Origin: Dulcicalothrix desertica PCC 7102
Lineage (GTDB): Bacteria; Cyanobacteriota; Cyanobacteriia; Cyanobacteriales; Nostocaceae
NCBI RefSeq assembly: GCF_003991905.1
Contig: NZ_RSCL01000017.1
Location: 186,001 to 250,000 of the forward strand
Length of the DNA: 64,000 bases
Reading direction: 5' to 3'
Each line of letters begins with the position of its first letter. Positions within the stretch are counted from its first letter, which is position 1. Both the position numbers and the translations under genes were made by a program. A model generated the notes under the pieces. It did not search any database, had not been told where the DNA came from, and saw only the letters and a list, made by a program, of their open reading frames with translations. Of this stretch, positions 8,372 through 17,409 are shown piece after piece.

Positions 8372-8908
8372 TTATAGAGCAGGCGCCTCAAGTTTAAATA
8401 ACTCAAGCTTCATATTATAATATTTAGTTGTACTACCTAATGGAACCATTCCCAACCTTTGAGTAACTCTTATTGATGCTGTGTTATGCTCGTTGACAAT
8501 CGAGTAAATTTCGCGTAGCTTCAAAACGTTAAACCCGTAATTAAGAATAGCTTTTGCTGCTTCCGTCGCATAACCTTTACCCCATGCGGATTTTTTCAAA
8601 TGCCAGCCAATTTCATAATCTGCTGTAAATTGTCCATCATTCTCTTTTAAAAGTATTAAAACAATAGTTCCGACAATTTCTCCAGTTTCTTTAAGAACCA
8701 TTGCCCATAAACCAGTACCATTATTAAGCTGATTAGCTATTTTTACCCATCGCTCTAGTATATTTACCACTTGTTCAATGTCTAAAGCTTTAGTTATGAG
8801 AAAGCGAGTCACTTCGGGGTCACTATACATCTCTAAAGCTTGCTCTGCATCTTCTTTCGGCACCCAAGTACGAATAATTAAACGCTCAGTTTCAGTTATA
8901 ACAGTCAT
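8372..8908 (-). CDS. GNAT N-acetyltransferase (RimJ/RimL-like)
   Basis: About 178 residues with an N-terminal TERLIIRTWVPKDA-type start, the acetyl-CoA pyrophosphate-binding loop KSAWGKGYATEA, and the late REIYSIVNEHNTASIRVTQRLGM segment typical of RimJ/RimL-like acetyltransferases. Such enzymes move an acetyl group from acetyl-CoA to protein N-termini, antibiotics or small amines; the substrate is not predictable here. A TTG start three codons upstream is possible, but the ATG at 8908 fits the family better. It lies 40 bp downstream of a methyltransferase gene on the same strand and may be co-transcribed with it. Confidence 0.88.
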   Translation of the reverse strand: MTVITETERLIIRTWVPKEDAEQALEMYSDPEVTRFLITKALDIEQVVNILERWVKIANQLNNGTGLWAMVLKETGEIVGTIVLILLKENDGQFTADYEIGWHLKKSAWGKGYATEAAKAILNYGFNVLKLREIYSIVNEHNTASIRVTQRLGMVPLGSTTKYYNMKLELFKLEAPAL

Positions 8909-8948
8909 ATTCAGCAATGTATATTATTTTGCACTTCAAATTAAGTAA

Positions 8949-9530
8949 TTACTTAACTGCAACTACAGTCATTGCGACATCTTTGATTAAATTACAATAA
9001 ATTTCGCTCTCTTTGAGTAAGAATTCTTTATCAGAAGCGTTATTAGGATAACATTCATACCATACCTCACTGGGAGTATACTCAACATCTATTAACTCAA
9101 AGTCAACATCCAGGTACAAAGCAAGTAAAGTAAAAGCTTTGCCGCACGCTTTCCATTCTTTGTTAAGTCGCTTTGAAAACATGCTTAAACCAACAGGTGT
9201 AATAGGACGAACATGAGTAGGGTCATGGAAAAACCTATCGCTACGATGATGAGGAACTGTAATATGTATTTCGGCGCCTGCTTTACAAATTCGATACAGT
9301 TCTTGAATTATTTTCAGATACACCTGGGTTTGCTGTCCCAAATGCTCTAACACATGATGCATCCTAATTTCAGCAACACTATTATCTTCCCAAGGATAAG
9401 GAAACGTTTCCAAATCAAATTTTAAGTCAGGGTTGCCAAACTTATCAACATTTAGATAACCATCGAGAAGATTGGCGCCGCATCCAAGATTTAATCGTAA
9501 ATTATTCATATTGACGGTTTCTTGTAGCAT
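8949..9530 (-). CDS. SAM-dependent methyltransferase-like protein
   Basis: 193 residues with a Rossmann motif I (LNLGCGANLLDGYLNVD) near the N-terminus, the motif II/post-I region (LKFDLETFPYPWEDNSVAEI), a conserved MHHVLEHL and ITVPHH. This is the pattern of short class I methyltransferases often found in polysaccharide or glycan gene sets. The target is unknown and no glycosyltransferase is nearby. A second ATG (MNNLRLNLG) seven codons in is an alternative start. The C-terminal end (IKDVAMTVVAVK) is a plausible final strand. Confidence 0.8.
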   Translation of the reverse strand: MLQETVNMNNLRLNLGCGANLLDGYLNVDKFGNPDLKFDLETFPYPWEDNSVAEIRMHHVLEHLGQQTQVYLKIIQELYRICKAGAEIHITVPHHRSDRFFHDPTHVRPITPVGLSMFSKRLNKEWKACGKAFTLLALYLDVDFELIDVEYTPSEVWYECYPNNASDKEFLLKESEIYCNLIKDVAMTVVAVK

Positions 9531-9606
9531 AGGCGTCCCCGCCTGTGCTGTTATATAATTTTATTTACCACAGAGACACAGAGCGCACAGAGAGAATAAG
9601 AGCTAT

Positions 9607-9745
9607 TTAAATATTTAAACCAAATGTGTCAGAAATTTGTTCTGAACTGGCGCCTACTTTCTGCAATTGTGGAACAAGCTTTAGTTTTTCCACTAATTGT
9701 ACTAGTTCAGATGGATTAATATTTTGGGAATATTGCTGTAATTCC
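9607..9745 (-). pseudogene. Short C-terminal gene remnant in the 9.5-10.1 kb gap
   Basis: About 45 codons are open leftward, reading LQQYSQNINPSELVQLVEKL and ending DTFGLNI before a TAA, with normal amino-acid composition and a GGCGCC site. A stop lies just upstream and no start is seen. It looks like the tail of a lost gene. The rest of the 9531-10124 gap holds one dispersed repeat (GTGAGCAGTGCCCACCC near 9780) and AT-rich DNA. Confidence 0.3.
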
Positions 9746-10124
9746 CCTTATATCTTGCACCTTCTCAACAAGGGTAAGGTGAGCAGTGCCCACCCTACGT
9801 AAGAATAGTATAGATTGTTTACTGAGTTAACAGCAAACACACGTAATACTTCCGTTCTTTACAATCTTTAATAATTACTGCGCTAACAACTTAACTTTAG
9901 TCTAGTGTAATTTATTTAAATATGTGCTTAACGTATAACTGAATTAAAACTCAATTGGAAAGATAATACAAGTAATGCTGATAAAGCAGAGAAATAAGAT
10001 TTAATTTTGTTGAGACAAAAAGGTTATGTCACTCACGCATGTTAAAATTTTAGACTAAACGAGGGTAATAATTATTAATTATTGTGTAACAGATAACTGT
10101 TAGCTATAGTCAATACGAGGATAT

Positions 10125-11468
10125 ATGACAAATAAGCAAATTCAGAAACTCAAAGCTCCTAAGTTTATTCAACAAATTGAGTCAACCTTAAAACCATTAG
10201 AGTTTTTAGACCGTTGTGCTAAAAATTATGGTGACATTTTTTTTACTAATTCATTTGGCGATTTAGAAACTTTAGTTGTTAGTCACCCCCAGGATATTCA
10301 AGAGTTATTTAATCCCGTAAATAAAATTCTTGATGCTCCTGGCACCGCCAACGAAATCTTCAAACCTCACCTTGGAGAAAACTCAATCATGATGCAAGAT
10401 GGTGAGCGCCATCAAAAACAGCGTAGGCTAGTTATGCCTCCCTTTCATGGAGAACAAATGCTCAGTTACGGGCGCCAGATTTGTGAGATTACCCAACAAG
10501 TGATGCAACACCTTAAACCTGGTGAAACTTTTATTGCTCGTGATTTATGTGAAGAAATTACCATGACGATTATTTTAAAAGTAGTCTTTGGTATTGAGCA
10601 GCAAGCAAGATTTCAAAAATTGGAAAATTTAATGACAACCTGGTTGTCGTTGACTAGCTCACCACTCGGCGCCACTATTTTACTGCTTCCATTTTTGCAA
10701 AAAGATTTAGGTGCTTGGAGTCCTTGGGGAAAATATCGCCGTTTACGACAACAGATTGATGAACAACTAATGGCGGAAATATTAGAGCGGCGCCAAAAAG
10801 TTCAATTAAATAGTCGTGATGTTCTGAGTTTGCTAATACAAGCAGGATATGACGATGGGGAGAGCATGACTAATCTCGAATTAAGAGATAATCTCTTAAC
10901 TCTACTTAATGCTGGTCATGAAACAACTGCTACTAGCATCGCTTGGGCTTTATACTGGATTTATCAACAACCAGAAATTTATCAAAAAGTGTTGCATGAA
11001 TTACAAGGTTTAGATACTCCCGACCCACTTAAAATTACTCAACTTCCTTATCTAACAGCAATTTGTCAAGAAACTTTACGGATTTATCCTGTATCTGTTT
11101 TTACTTTTCCTCGCATTACTCTACGGTCTATTAATTTGAGAGGGCATCATATTGCTTCTGGGACGTATGTTATGCCTTGTATTTACTTAACTCATCAGCG
11201 AGAAGATTTATATCCCCAACCAAAAAAATTTCAACCTGAAAGATTTATTAATCGTAAATACTCATCTTACCAATTTTTGCCTTTTGGAGGAGGTTCTCGT
11301 CAATGTCTAGGTCAAGTATTCGCTTTGTTTGAAATGAAATTAATTTTGGCGACGATTCTCTTAAATTATCAGTTGAAATTAGAGGAGGTCGCACCTGTTG
11401 CTCCAACACGTCGAGGTTTTTTAATAAGTCCTCAAAGCGGAATAAAAATGAGTTTAGAGCGCGTTTGA
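10125..11468 (+). CDS. Cytochrome P450 (CYP110-like)
   Basis: 447 residues containing every P450 landmark in order: helix I LLNAGHETTATSIAWAL with the Gly-His-Glu-Thr-Thr oxygen-activation motif, ETLRIYP (ExxR), QPERFINRKY and the heme loop FLPFGGGSRQCLGQ with the thiolate Cys at about residue 394. The sequence resembles the cyanobacterial CYP110 family, which oxidises fatty acids and terpenes. No membrane anchor is visible. It needs ferredoxin/reductase partners, none of which is adjacent, and there is no neighbouring terpene synthase. It is a monocistronic gene with long gaps on both sides. Confidence 0.94.
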   Translation: MTNKQIQKLKAPKFIQQIESTLKPLEFLDRCAKNYGDIFFTNSFGDLETLVVSHPQDIQELFNPVNKILDAPGTANEIFKPHLGENSIMMQDGERHQKQRRLVMPPFHGEQMLSYGRQICEITQQVMQHLKPGETFIARDLCEEITMTIILKVVFGIEQQARFQKLENLMTTWLSLTSSPLGATILLLPFLQKDLGAWSPWGKYRRLRQQIDEQLMAEILERRQKVQLNSRDVLSLLIQAGYDDGESMTNLELRDNLLTLLNAGHETTATSIAWALYWIYQQPEIYQKVLHELQGLDTPDPLKITQLPYLTAICQETLRIYPVSVFTFPRITLRSINLRGHHIASGTYVMPCIYLTHQREDLYPQPKKFQPERFINRKYSSYQFLPFGGGSRQCLGQVFALFEMKLILATILLNYQLKLEEVAPVAPTRRGFLISPQSGIKMSLERV

Positions 11469-11681
11469 TTTAGTAGTGATAATACCAATGTTTATCGTTG
11501 GTTCGTGTTGTCCCTCCGACTGGCGCCTTAAACGCTTGTCATTGCAGGCGTATAGATACACTACTCGCATGAGCAGCTAGTGTACGGCATGAAGTCAATA
11601 AACGGCGCCAAACCATATTTCATGAGAAGTTTTGATAATAGAATGATTGGTTGACGAGGTTTGTCGTTATCATCCCTGCTA

Positions 11682-11906
11682 TTAATTTCCGAAGCGAAGT
11701 ATCCGCGCGCGCCAGCTAATAGTATCAATATCTTTATTTAATTCTCTCAAAGTACCTTTTAATACTTTATTGTTCATTTCTACTGGCAAGTTATCAAAGA
11801 TTTTGTCTAGCGCTTCTGGTTCGCGGCGCCGGGAATAATCCACTGCTTGTCCAATTAATTGGTCGAGTTTAGTGGGCTGGGTTTTACCGAATCCTCTAGA
11901 TGCCAT
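11682..11906 (-). CDS. Small conserved-looking hypothetical protein (74 aa)
   Basis: A compact basic protein beginning MASRGFGKTQPTKLDQLIGQ and ending WRARILRFGN. The charged helices and the lack of competing ORFs suggest a real gene. No family is recognised and no partner is obvious; the P450 gene is convergent with it. Confidence 0.5.
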   Translation of the reverse strand: MASRGFGKTQPTKLDQLIGQAVDYSRRREPEALDKIFDNLPVEMNNKVLKGTLRELNKDIDTISWRARILRFGN

Positions 11907-12147
11907 AAATATCTGTGTTTTTTCAAATTATCATGCAAAGCGCGAGTATATGAGAGGCGCCTGTAACTATTTTATAAGAAAAATGCTAACTTAGTATTTG
12001 ATTCATTTGAGATTCTAAGAAGATTAATTCCTTCTACGAATCGAATTCCACCATTGAGCAATATTTGATGGTGGTTTTACTTTCAGGCGCCTATTCAAGT
12101 TAAAATTATTCTCCGCCGCAAAAAATACATATGTAATTACTTTATCA

Positions 12148-13416
12148 TTATTGACAAACAGCCTCTAATTGTTCCATAGCTATGTTTTTTATGTTATGGG
12201 CGTTTGCACCAGGTATAAGAGACTCTTCGTAACGACAAATAAAACACATGTTCTGCTTAAGTGTAGCAACACCTATAAAAAGTGGTAGAGATTTTCTTCC
12301 TGTAGCCATCAAATAAAGTTCCTGTAGCTGTAATTTTCCGAACTGCTGTTTAATATTTAAATTTCCTAAATTAGTAATTGCAATATCTATTTCTACTTTA
12401 CTTCTAGTATCTACTGAAGAACCACTTGTATTAAAGTTACTAGATAATAAAGCTCTTGCTTTTAGTACATTGTCAAATAATTTTCCATCCGCTATGAATT
12501 GATTGAGTTTATACTTAACTTCACGTGCTAAATCCCAAAAATCGGTCTTTTGGCTTAATCGATGAGCAATTATTGGTCGAGCAATATATTCACCTAGATT
12601 TTCGTTAACCGGGATAGTTAAATGATTGCGGATATTTAATGGTGTATGACATCTAAGGGTAATTTCGTTAGAAGAGTTTACTTCTGTAGCAATTGCTAAA
12701 AGAAATGCAGCACATAAAGCACCGTGAACAGAGGTTTTTTCTTTTTGGCAACAAGCTGCAAGAACCGTACTTTTTGCAGAACATAAAGTCCAACTAAACA
12801 AGCGCATTGGAAGTTTTTCTGAAGTATTTTCTTGATGATTTCGATAATTCGCTGTTAATATAGATTCAGCTTCTATCGAATTAGGCAAATTTTCCTCAAC
12901 CCAACTATCTGAAATATTAGGGATAATTTCATCAACAGGAGGCAAATCTGGTAAAAGCTCACGAGGGCTGCCTGGTTCACCAATAAATTGCAAGATATCT
13001 CGGATAAGATAAGCTCCTGATAAACCGTCACCAATGCAATGATGAAAAGTAATTATTAGGTTAGAAACATCAGGTGAGTGCAGTAATAGTACGCGCAGCA
13101 GGGGTTCTTCGCTCCAATTTAAAGGGTGACGTAATTCTTCTACCATCTGCCGACACCAATGTTCTTCTCCCTGTCTCTCAATTATTTGCAGTGCAATGGG
13201 TGGAACATTTTCTGAGGAAAATTCTGGCTGCAAAAGATTATTAGTGACTATTTTTAATTGTAACCGAGAATGGCGAAGTTTTAGCCAAGCCAGAGCTTCA
13301 GTTAATAAATCAATAGGAAATGACCCTTTAACCGTTGCTGACAAGCTAACATTTTCCAGGCTGTTCTTGTATGACGACCACATCAAATATTCTGATGCTG
13401 AAAGAATGCGATTCAT
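12148..13416 (-). CDS. Condensation-domain acyltransferase (PapA5-like)
   Basis: 422 residues forming a single NRPS-type condensation domain. The active-site motif HHxxxDG is present as HHCIGDGLSG (residues 125-131), with an upstream helix ASEYLMWSSYKN and a latch-region FNTSG. Stand-alone proteins of this shape are acyltransferases such as PapA5 that esterify alcohols or amines with CoA- or carrier-bound acyl groups. There is no carrier, adenylation or ketosynthase gene next to it, so the acyl donor is unknown. The gene contains no GGCGCC site over its 1.27 kb, which is mildly unusual here and could indicate recent gain, although gaps of this size also arise by chance. Confidence 0.75.
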   Translation of the reverse strand: MNRILSASEYLMWSSYKNSLENVSLSATVKGSFPIDLLTEALAWLKLRHSRLQLKIVTNNLLQPEFSSENVPPIALQIIERQGEEHWCRQMVEELRHPLNWSEEPLLRVLLLHSPDVSNLIITFHHCIGDGLSGAYLIRDILQFIGEPGSPRELLPDLPPVDEIIPNISDSWVEENLPNSIEAESILTANYRNHQENTSEKLPMRLFSWTLCSAKSTVLAACCQKEKTSVHGALCAAFLLAIATEVNSSNEITLRCHTPLNIRNHLTIPVNENLGEYIARPIIAHRLSQKTDFWDLAREVKYKLNQFIADGKLFDNVLKARALLSSNFNTSGSSVDTRSKVEIDIAITNLGNLNIKQQFGKLQLQELYLMATGRKSLPLFIGVATLKQNMCFICRYEESLIPGANAHNIKNIAMEQLEAVCQ

Positions 13417-13491
13417 AATTTATAATTACAAGAATTTAGAGGTATGCTTTAAAATTTAATATTCATCAATTTGCTATTTTTTTTACATGGC

Positions 13492-13662
13492 TCAAGTGTA
13501 TTCAAGTAAATCAACTTGTGTACTCACCACTAAATCTATTTGTTGCAAAACATTTGAAGCCAGCTGACGTTTTCTAAAACGCTCTTCAGCAGGAATCCGC
13601 TTATCTAAGGCTAACCAGTACAGCCAAACATTAGAATCTACAAAACACCGTGACCCATTCAT
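13492..13662 (-). pseudogene. vapC-like: Truncated PIN-domain toxin (VapC-like)
   Basis: It begins with ATG at 13662, two bases after the antitoxin stop, and reads MNGSRCFVDSNVWLYWLALD, the first PIN strand with its metal-binding Asp, then ASNVLQQIDLVVSTQVDLL. It stops after 56 residues at 13492, whereas VapC toxins are 130-140 residues and need three or four acidic residues spread along the chain. The later acidic residues are missing, so it should not cleave RNA. Confidence 0.7.
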
Positions 13663-13664
13663 AA

Positions 13665-13898
13665 CTAGCGTTCGTTAGCCTCTTCACGACTTAAAAAATT
13701 TTCAATTTCAATGGGATTACTTGCAAGTTCAGCCAAAAACCCAGTATCAACTATTCGCTTCTTCTTCTCTTTTTTTAAAACAACAACTTTGACAGCTTCA
13801 GCCTCTATAACATCATTTTGATAGGCTTGAGGAATCTCTATTATCCCATCCTTAACCGTAACTTTAAATTCAATAGACTGCATTATTTGCTTCTCCAT
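13665..13898 (-). CDS. Antitoxin-like partner of the truncated PIN toxin
   Basis: 77 residues; QSIEFKVTVKDGIIEIPQAYQND looks like an AbrB/VapB-type N-terminal beta structure, followed by a basic patch (KKEKKKRIVDTGFL) and an acidic C-terminal tail that would bind the toxin. The second ATG (13883) has a well-spaced GGAG upstream and may be the real start. It is translationally coupled to the toxin fragment. It probably persists as an orphan antitoxin. Confidence 0.6.
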   Translation of the reverse strand: MEKQIMQSIEFKVTVKDGIIEIPQAYQNDVIEAEAVKVVVLKKEKKKRIVDTGFLAELASNPIEIENFLSREEANER

Positions 13899-14313
13899 CA
13901 GAACTAAAATTATCTAAGCTCTAACCTTAATTGTAAAGTCAAGCTTTAATGTTTGGCTTGTAATTCAATATAAAGCATATTGAAGAGCCATTACTTATAA
14001 CACAGAGTGAGAGCATTCTTAGAAACCAATGCGTTCAGTATCTGCCTACTTGCTATATTATATCGTTTACTCTTTACATCAAGAAGTATATAGCTTTTAA
14101 GTTATATTTGCAATAAAAATATACTATTAATTACCATTCGGTGCTACTGGTTTACAGTTAACCAGTAGTACCATCATTAATTTATAACCTAAGCTGTGAT
14201 TAAGCTGTTTGTTGGGTCATCCTATGGGAAACTCTGTTTACGTTCCTCGACACCAACCTACAACCTAAAGCAACATGGTTATAAAAAATATACGTACTGC
14301 ACAGGCGGGACGC
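13899..14313. other. Intergenic stretch with no gene seen
   Basis: AT-rich DNA between the antitoxin promoter side and the DUF4336 remnant. A plus-strand frame across 14196-14390 is judged to be chance because it overlaps the better-supported DUF4336 fragment and has no recognisable composition. One inverted motif (ACTGGTT/AACCAGT near 14147-14168) is present. Confidence 0.35.
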
Positions 14314-14709
14314 CTATGCTACGAACTGTTTATATCCTTGTTTTAACTTTGCTTTGGCGCCTGTTTCAACAATACTACCGTGAGCCATAATAACTTTATC
14401 AAAGTCCCACTCAAATACTTTTTGAAATGATTGTTTTACTTTTTGTGTTTCTTTTGATGCAAGTTTTTCTAAAAAAGATGGCGCCAGTTTTCCGTATATT
14501 CCCAGTAACCTTGCAGCTAGCTGCGTTTTAAAAGTAAAGTTGCCATCAAAATGAAAAGCAGTATCGGTAAGTATCAAAGTACGACTATCTCTATGGAAAA
14601 ATACGTATTCGTTGAGTGGTGAGGCGCCGTTTATATCAAGAACTTTAAATCCATCTATTAATAGATAATCTACTTGATTTTCAAGACTCCCGTTATTATC
14701 TGCAATAAA
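14314..14709 (-). pseudogene. DUF4336 protein, N-terminally truncated
   Basis: The open frame runs leftward from just after a TGA at 14710-14712 and has the DUF4336 C-terminal half: LNEYVFFHRDSRTLILTDTAF, FKTQLAARLLGIYGKLAPS and FDKVIMAHGSIVETGAKAKL. This family belongs to the metallo-beta-lactamase fold; the late His (AHGS) is kept but the N-terminal metal-binding part is absent. No ATG precedes the conserved part. It is divergent from the TetR gene and ends next to its operators, so the regulator's original target may have been this lost gene. Confidence 0.7.
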
Positions 14710-14736
14710 TCACTCATGGAAAACTGAGATAATATA

Positions 14737-14751
14737 CATACTGTTGGTATG
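14737..14751. promoter_or_regulatory. TetR operator box 1
   Basis: CATAC-N5-GTATG palindrome (centre TGTTG). It lies in the divergent region between the DUF4336 remnant and the TetR gene. The same palindrome recurs 26 bp downstream. Confidence 0.7.
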
Positions 14752-14762
14752 AATTTAAGATA

Positions 14763-14777
14763 CATACTGTTTGTATG
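14763..14777. promoter_or_regulatory. TetR operator box 2, overlapping the start codon
   Basis: CATAC-N5-GTATG palindrome (centre TGTTT), whose last three bases are the ATG of the TetR gene. Repressor bound here would block both transcription and the 5' end of any near-leaderless mRNA, pointing to autorepression. Confidence 0.7.
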
Positions 14778-15386
14778 CCTGTCAAGCCCCGTCAAACGAA
14801 GAAACGTACTAAAGCTGAACAATCTGCTGAAACTCGCGCGATGTTTATAAGTGTTGCACGAGAGTTATTTACGTCTCAAACTTATGCGAACACTAGTACT
14901 GAACAAATTTTGTTAAGTACAAATGTAACTCGCGGCGCCTTGTATCATCAATTTGCTGATAAAGCTGATTTACTACGTGCGGTATGCGAGCAGATTCAGC
15001 AAGAGATAGTAAAAGATATAAATGCAGCAATCGAAAAAGCAAAAGATTCGTTTGATGCACTAATTATTGGGTGCGATGCATTTCTAGAAGCTGTCGCCAA
15101 ACCTGATATACAACAGATTTGGTTGATTGATGCACCAGCAGTTTTAGGTTGGGAAGAGTGGAACCGTTTAGATAGAGAGTATGGGTTTGGATTATTACTA
15201 GAGGGAGTCAAACAAGCAATTAAGGATGGATACCTGAAATCTAAATCTTCTGAAGTTGTAGCTGTAGTGCTGAATGGTGCCATTAATGAAGGTGTAATTT
15301 GGGCTGCGCGCTCACATAATCCAGTCGAAAAGCTAGCAGAAGTTCGTAGTGCTTTGCATGAAATATTACAGGGGTTACGTATTTAA
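14775..15386 (+). CDS. TetR/AcrR-family transcriptional repressor
   Basis: 203 residues. A basic N-terminal arm (KPRQTKKRTKAEQ) precedes a typical TetR helix-turn-helix: FISVARELFTSQTYANTSTEQIL, then VTRGALYHQFADKADLLRAV. The C-terminal ligand domain contains WLIDAPAVLGWEEWNRLD, close to regulators of the YcdC/AcrR sort whose ligands vary. Two matching palindromes (14737-14751 and 14763-14777) sit immediately upstream, and the second contains the start codon, so the gene is probably autorepressed and nearly leaderless. The divergent DUF4336 gene, now broken, is the likely second target. Confidence 0.9.
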   Translation: MPVKPRQTKKRTKAEQSAETRAMFISVARELFTSQTYANTSTEQILLSTNVTRGALYHQFADKADLLRAVCEQIQQEIVKDINAAIEKAKDSFDALIIGCDAFLEAVAKPDIQQIWLIDAPAVLGWEEWNRLDREYGFGLLLEGVKQAIKDGYLKSKSSEVVAVVLNGAINEGVIWAARSHNPVEKLAEVRSALHEILQGLRI

Positions 15387-15483
15387 CTTGAATAAATTAA
15401 TTTGGAAGTTAACACGAGCGCCAGAACTTTAGTATTATTAGTAACTATTGTTTATCTAAATATAAAGAGGTAAAAAATATAGT

Positions 15484-17382
15484 ATGCTTGTCCTACGCGA
15501 TTACCAAGAGGAACTCGTGTCAAAAACGCTTGGCGCCTGGTCTGGTGGAACTCGGAAAGTTTTACTACAACTCAGCACAGGTGGTGGTAAAACAGTTATT
15601 TTTGCAGCAATAGCTTCTCAGTTCGCACGGCACCAAGAAGGAGTTTTAGTTATTGCCCACCGCGAAGAATTGATTTTACAAGCTGCATCTAAGTTGGAAT
15701 CTGTTACTTCCCAGGCGCCGGGTATTATTAAAGCTGGCTATAAACCAACTGACTCATTAATACAGGTCGGTAGTATTCAAACTCTTGCGCGTCGTAAAAA
15801 TTACCCAGGCGCCGGATTGGTGATAATAGACGAAGCTCACCATGCGAGTGCAAATAGTTATCGTAAATTAATTGAAGCTTACCCGAATGCATTGATTCTG
15901 GGAGTAACTGCGACACCACGACGGGAAGATGGTTACGGACTGCGTGATGTATTCGATGAGTTAATTTGTTCTATTAGTACTAAGGAATTAATCGCGTTTG
16001 GCTATTTGACTGATTATAGGTTAATTGCAGGATTTAAGTACTCAAAGCATAAAGTACCAAAAAAGCGTGATTTCACAAAGAAGGAATTATCCGAAGTTGC
16101 CCAAGACTACAAACCCGAAGAAGTTTTAAAGCAATGGAATAATTTTGGTGATAATAAGAAAACTATAATATTCGCGGTTGATGTAGCACACTCCAAATCT
16201 ATAACTACTCGATTTTGCATGAATAGTATTGCTTGCGAACACATTGATGGAGAAACACCCCAAGACGAACGTAAGGAAATTTTAGATAGATTCCGTAAAG
16301 GCGCCACACAAGTAATATCTAACTGTGCCATTTTAACCGAGGGATTCGATTGTCCCGATTCGGAAGTCGTAATTATCGCGCGTCCAACGACAAGCGTTAC
16401 CTTATGGTTACAAATGATAGGGCGTGTATTACGTCCTTATCCTGGTAAAACTCATGCTGTCATTATAGATATGACTGATAACTGGTATCGGTTGGGGCGC
16501 CCATGTGACCATCGCGAATGGAGTTTAGAACCTGTTACATGTGACCCCGATACAATGGGCGCCCGTTGTTGTTCTAGTTGCCATCACGTATTTAAACCGA
16601 TGCCCGCCTTAATTCGTACATTTGAGATTTTTAATACGAAACAGTGCGAATTTGTCACTACTTATGAAGCTGATTGTGCTAACTGTGGTAAACCGCTTCG
16701 ATGGGTATTAGAAGAGGGGCGAGTCGTAGAAGGTGGTGGTACACCTATGATTGCTTCATGTGAAGGCGCCGAATGGTTGGAAGTTCCAGCTAGTGTACGT
16801 CCTGCGGTGTTACGTCCTATTGTTGAGAATAAAAAAAGAAAATATCGAGGTAATAAAACATATACAGAAAAAGTCCAAGCTATTAAATACTGGATTGAAG
16901 AAAACATCGACGTAAATTTAGATGAAATTAAATATGCCCTAACTTTAATGGATTTGAAGGCATCACAGCCGTTTGTACTCAGTAATGTATTTGCGTCTAT
17001 TGCTAATAAAATAAGAACATCTTCTGATTGGGACGATGTAGTTCAATATATGTCTTCTCGTTCTGATGATTTAAAAAAAGCAGTTTGGGAAAAATTTAGT
17101 ATAGAAGAAAAACAGAAGTTAACTAGATGGAAAAATCGTTACACCGAAGAACTCGCTGTCTGGGGAAGTGAAGAAAATCTTAGGGTGATACAAAAAGATT
17201 TGGAAGCATGTGAAAAATTTGAGATGTTCGAGGAATTGTGGCAAATATACAATAAAACAGCAATACGCGATGCCTCGAAGCGCATTACTGGAGAAAAAGG
17301 CGCCGATGTACAAAGATGGATTTCGAGAATGGATTATTTAAGAGAATTAAACAGCATCAATAAAAACGGCGTCTTTTCTTGA
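15484..17382 (+). CDS. SF2 DEAD/DEAH-box helicase with zinc-ribbon tail
   Basis: 632 residues. The helicase core is complete: Q-like start RDYQEELV, Walker A STGGGKT (31-37), DEAH box IIDEAHH (116-119), motif III GVTATP, then the second RecA domain with TEGFDCPD and motif VI QMIGRVLRP. After the core come paired Cys motifs (CCSSCHH and CANCGK, about 35 residues apart) likely to bind zinc, followed by a helical C-terminus. The layout resembles RadD/YejH-like DNA repair helicases and phage-type helicases. Substrate is not defined. It sits between the TetR gene and a convergent metallophosphoesterase; no restriction or defence genes flank it, so a repair role is more likely than immunity. Confidence 0.88.
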   Translation: MLVLRDYQEELVSKTLGAWSGGTRKVLLQLSTGGGKTVIFAAIASQFARHQEGVLVIAHREELILQAASKLESVTSQAPGIIKAGYKPTDSLIQVGSIQTLARRKNYPGAGLVIIDEAHHASANSYRKLIEAYPNALILGVTATPRREDGYGLRDVFDELICSISTKELIAFGYLTDYRLIAGFKYSKHKVPKKRDFTKKELSEVAQDYKPEEVLKQWNNFGDNKKTIIFAVDVAHSKSITTRFCMNSIACEHIDGETPQDERKEILDRFRKGATQVISNCAILTEGFDCPDSEVVIIARPTTSVTLWLQMIGRVLRPYPGKTHAVIIDMTDNWYRLGRPCDHREWSLEPVTCDPDTMGARCCSSCHHVFKPMPALIRTFEIFNTKQCEFVTTYEADCANCGKPLRWVLEEGRVVEGGGTPMIASCEGAEWLEVPASVRPAVLRPIVENKKRKYRGNKTYTEKVQAIKYWIEENIDVNLDEIKYALTLMDLKASQPFVLSNVFASIANKIRTSSDWDDVVQYMSSRSDDLKKAVWEKFSIEEKQKLTRWKNRYTEELAVWGSEENLRVIQKDLEACEKFEMFEELWQIYNKTAIRDASKRITGEKGADVQRWISRMDYLRELNSINKNGVFS

Positions 17383-17409
17383 ATTAAAGGCGCCTTTAAG
17401 AGCGGGTAT

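Noticed and set aside
12148-13416. Condensation-domain gene as recently transferred because it lacks GGCGCC
   Set aside because: One gap of this length is expected by chance in 64 kb, and codon use looks like the neighbours'.
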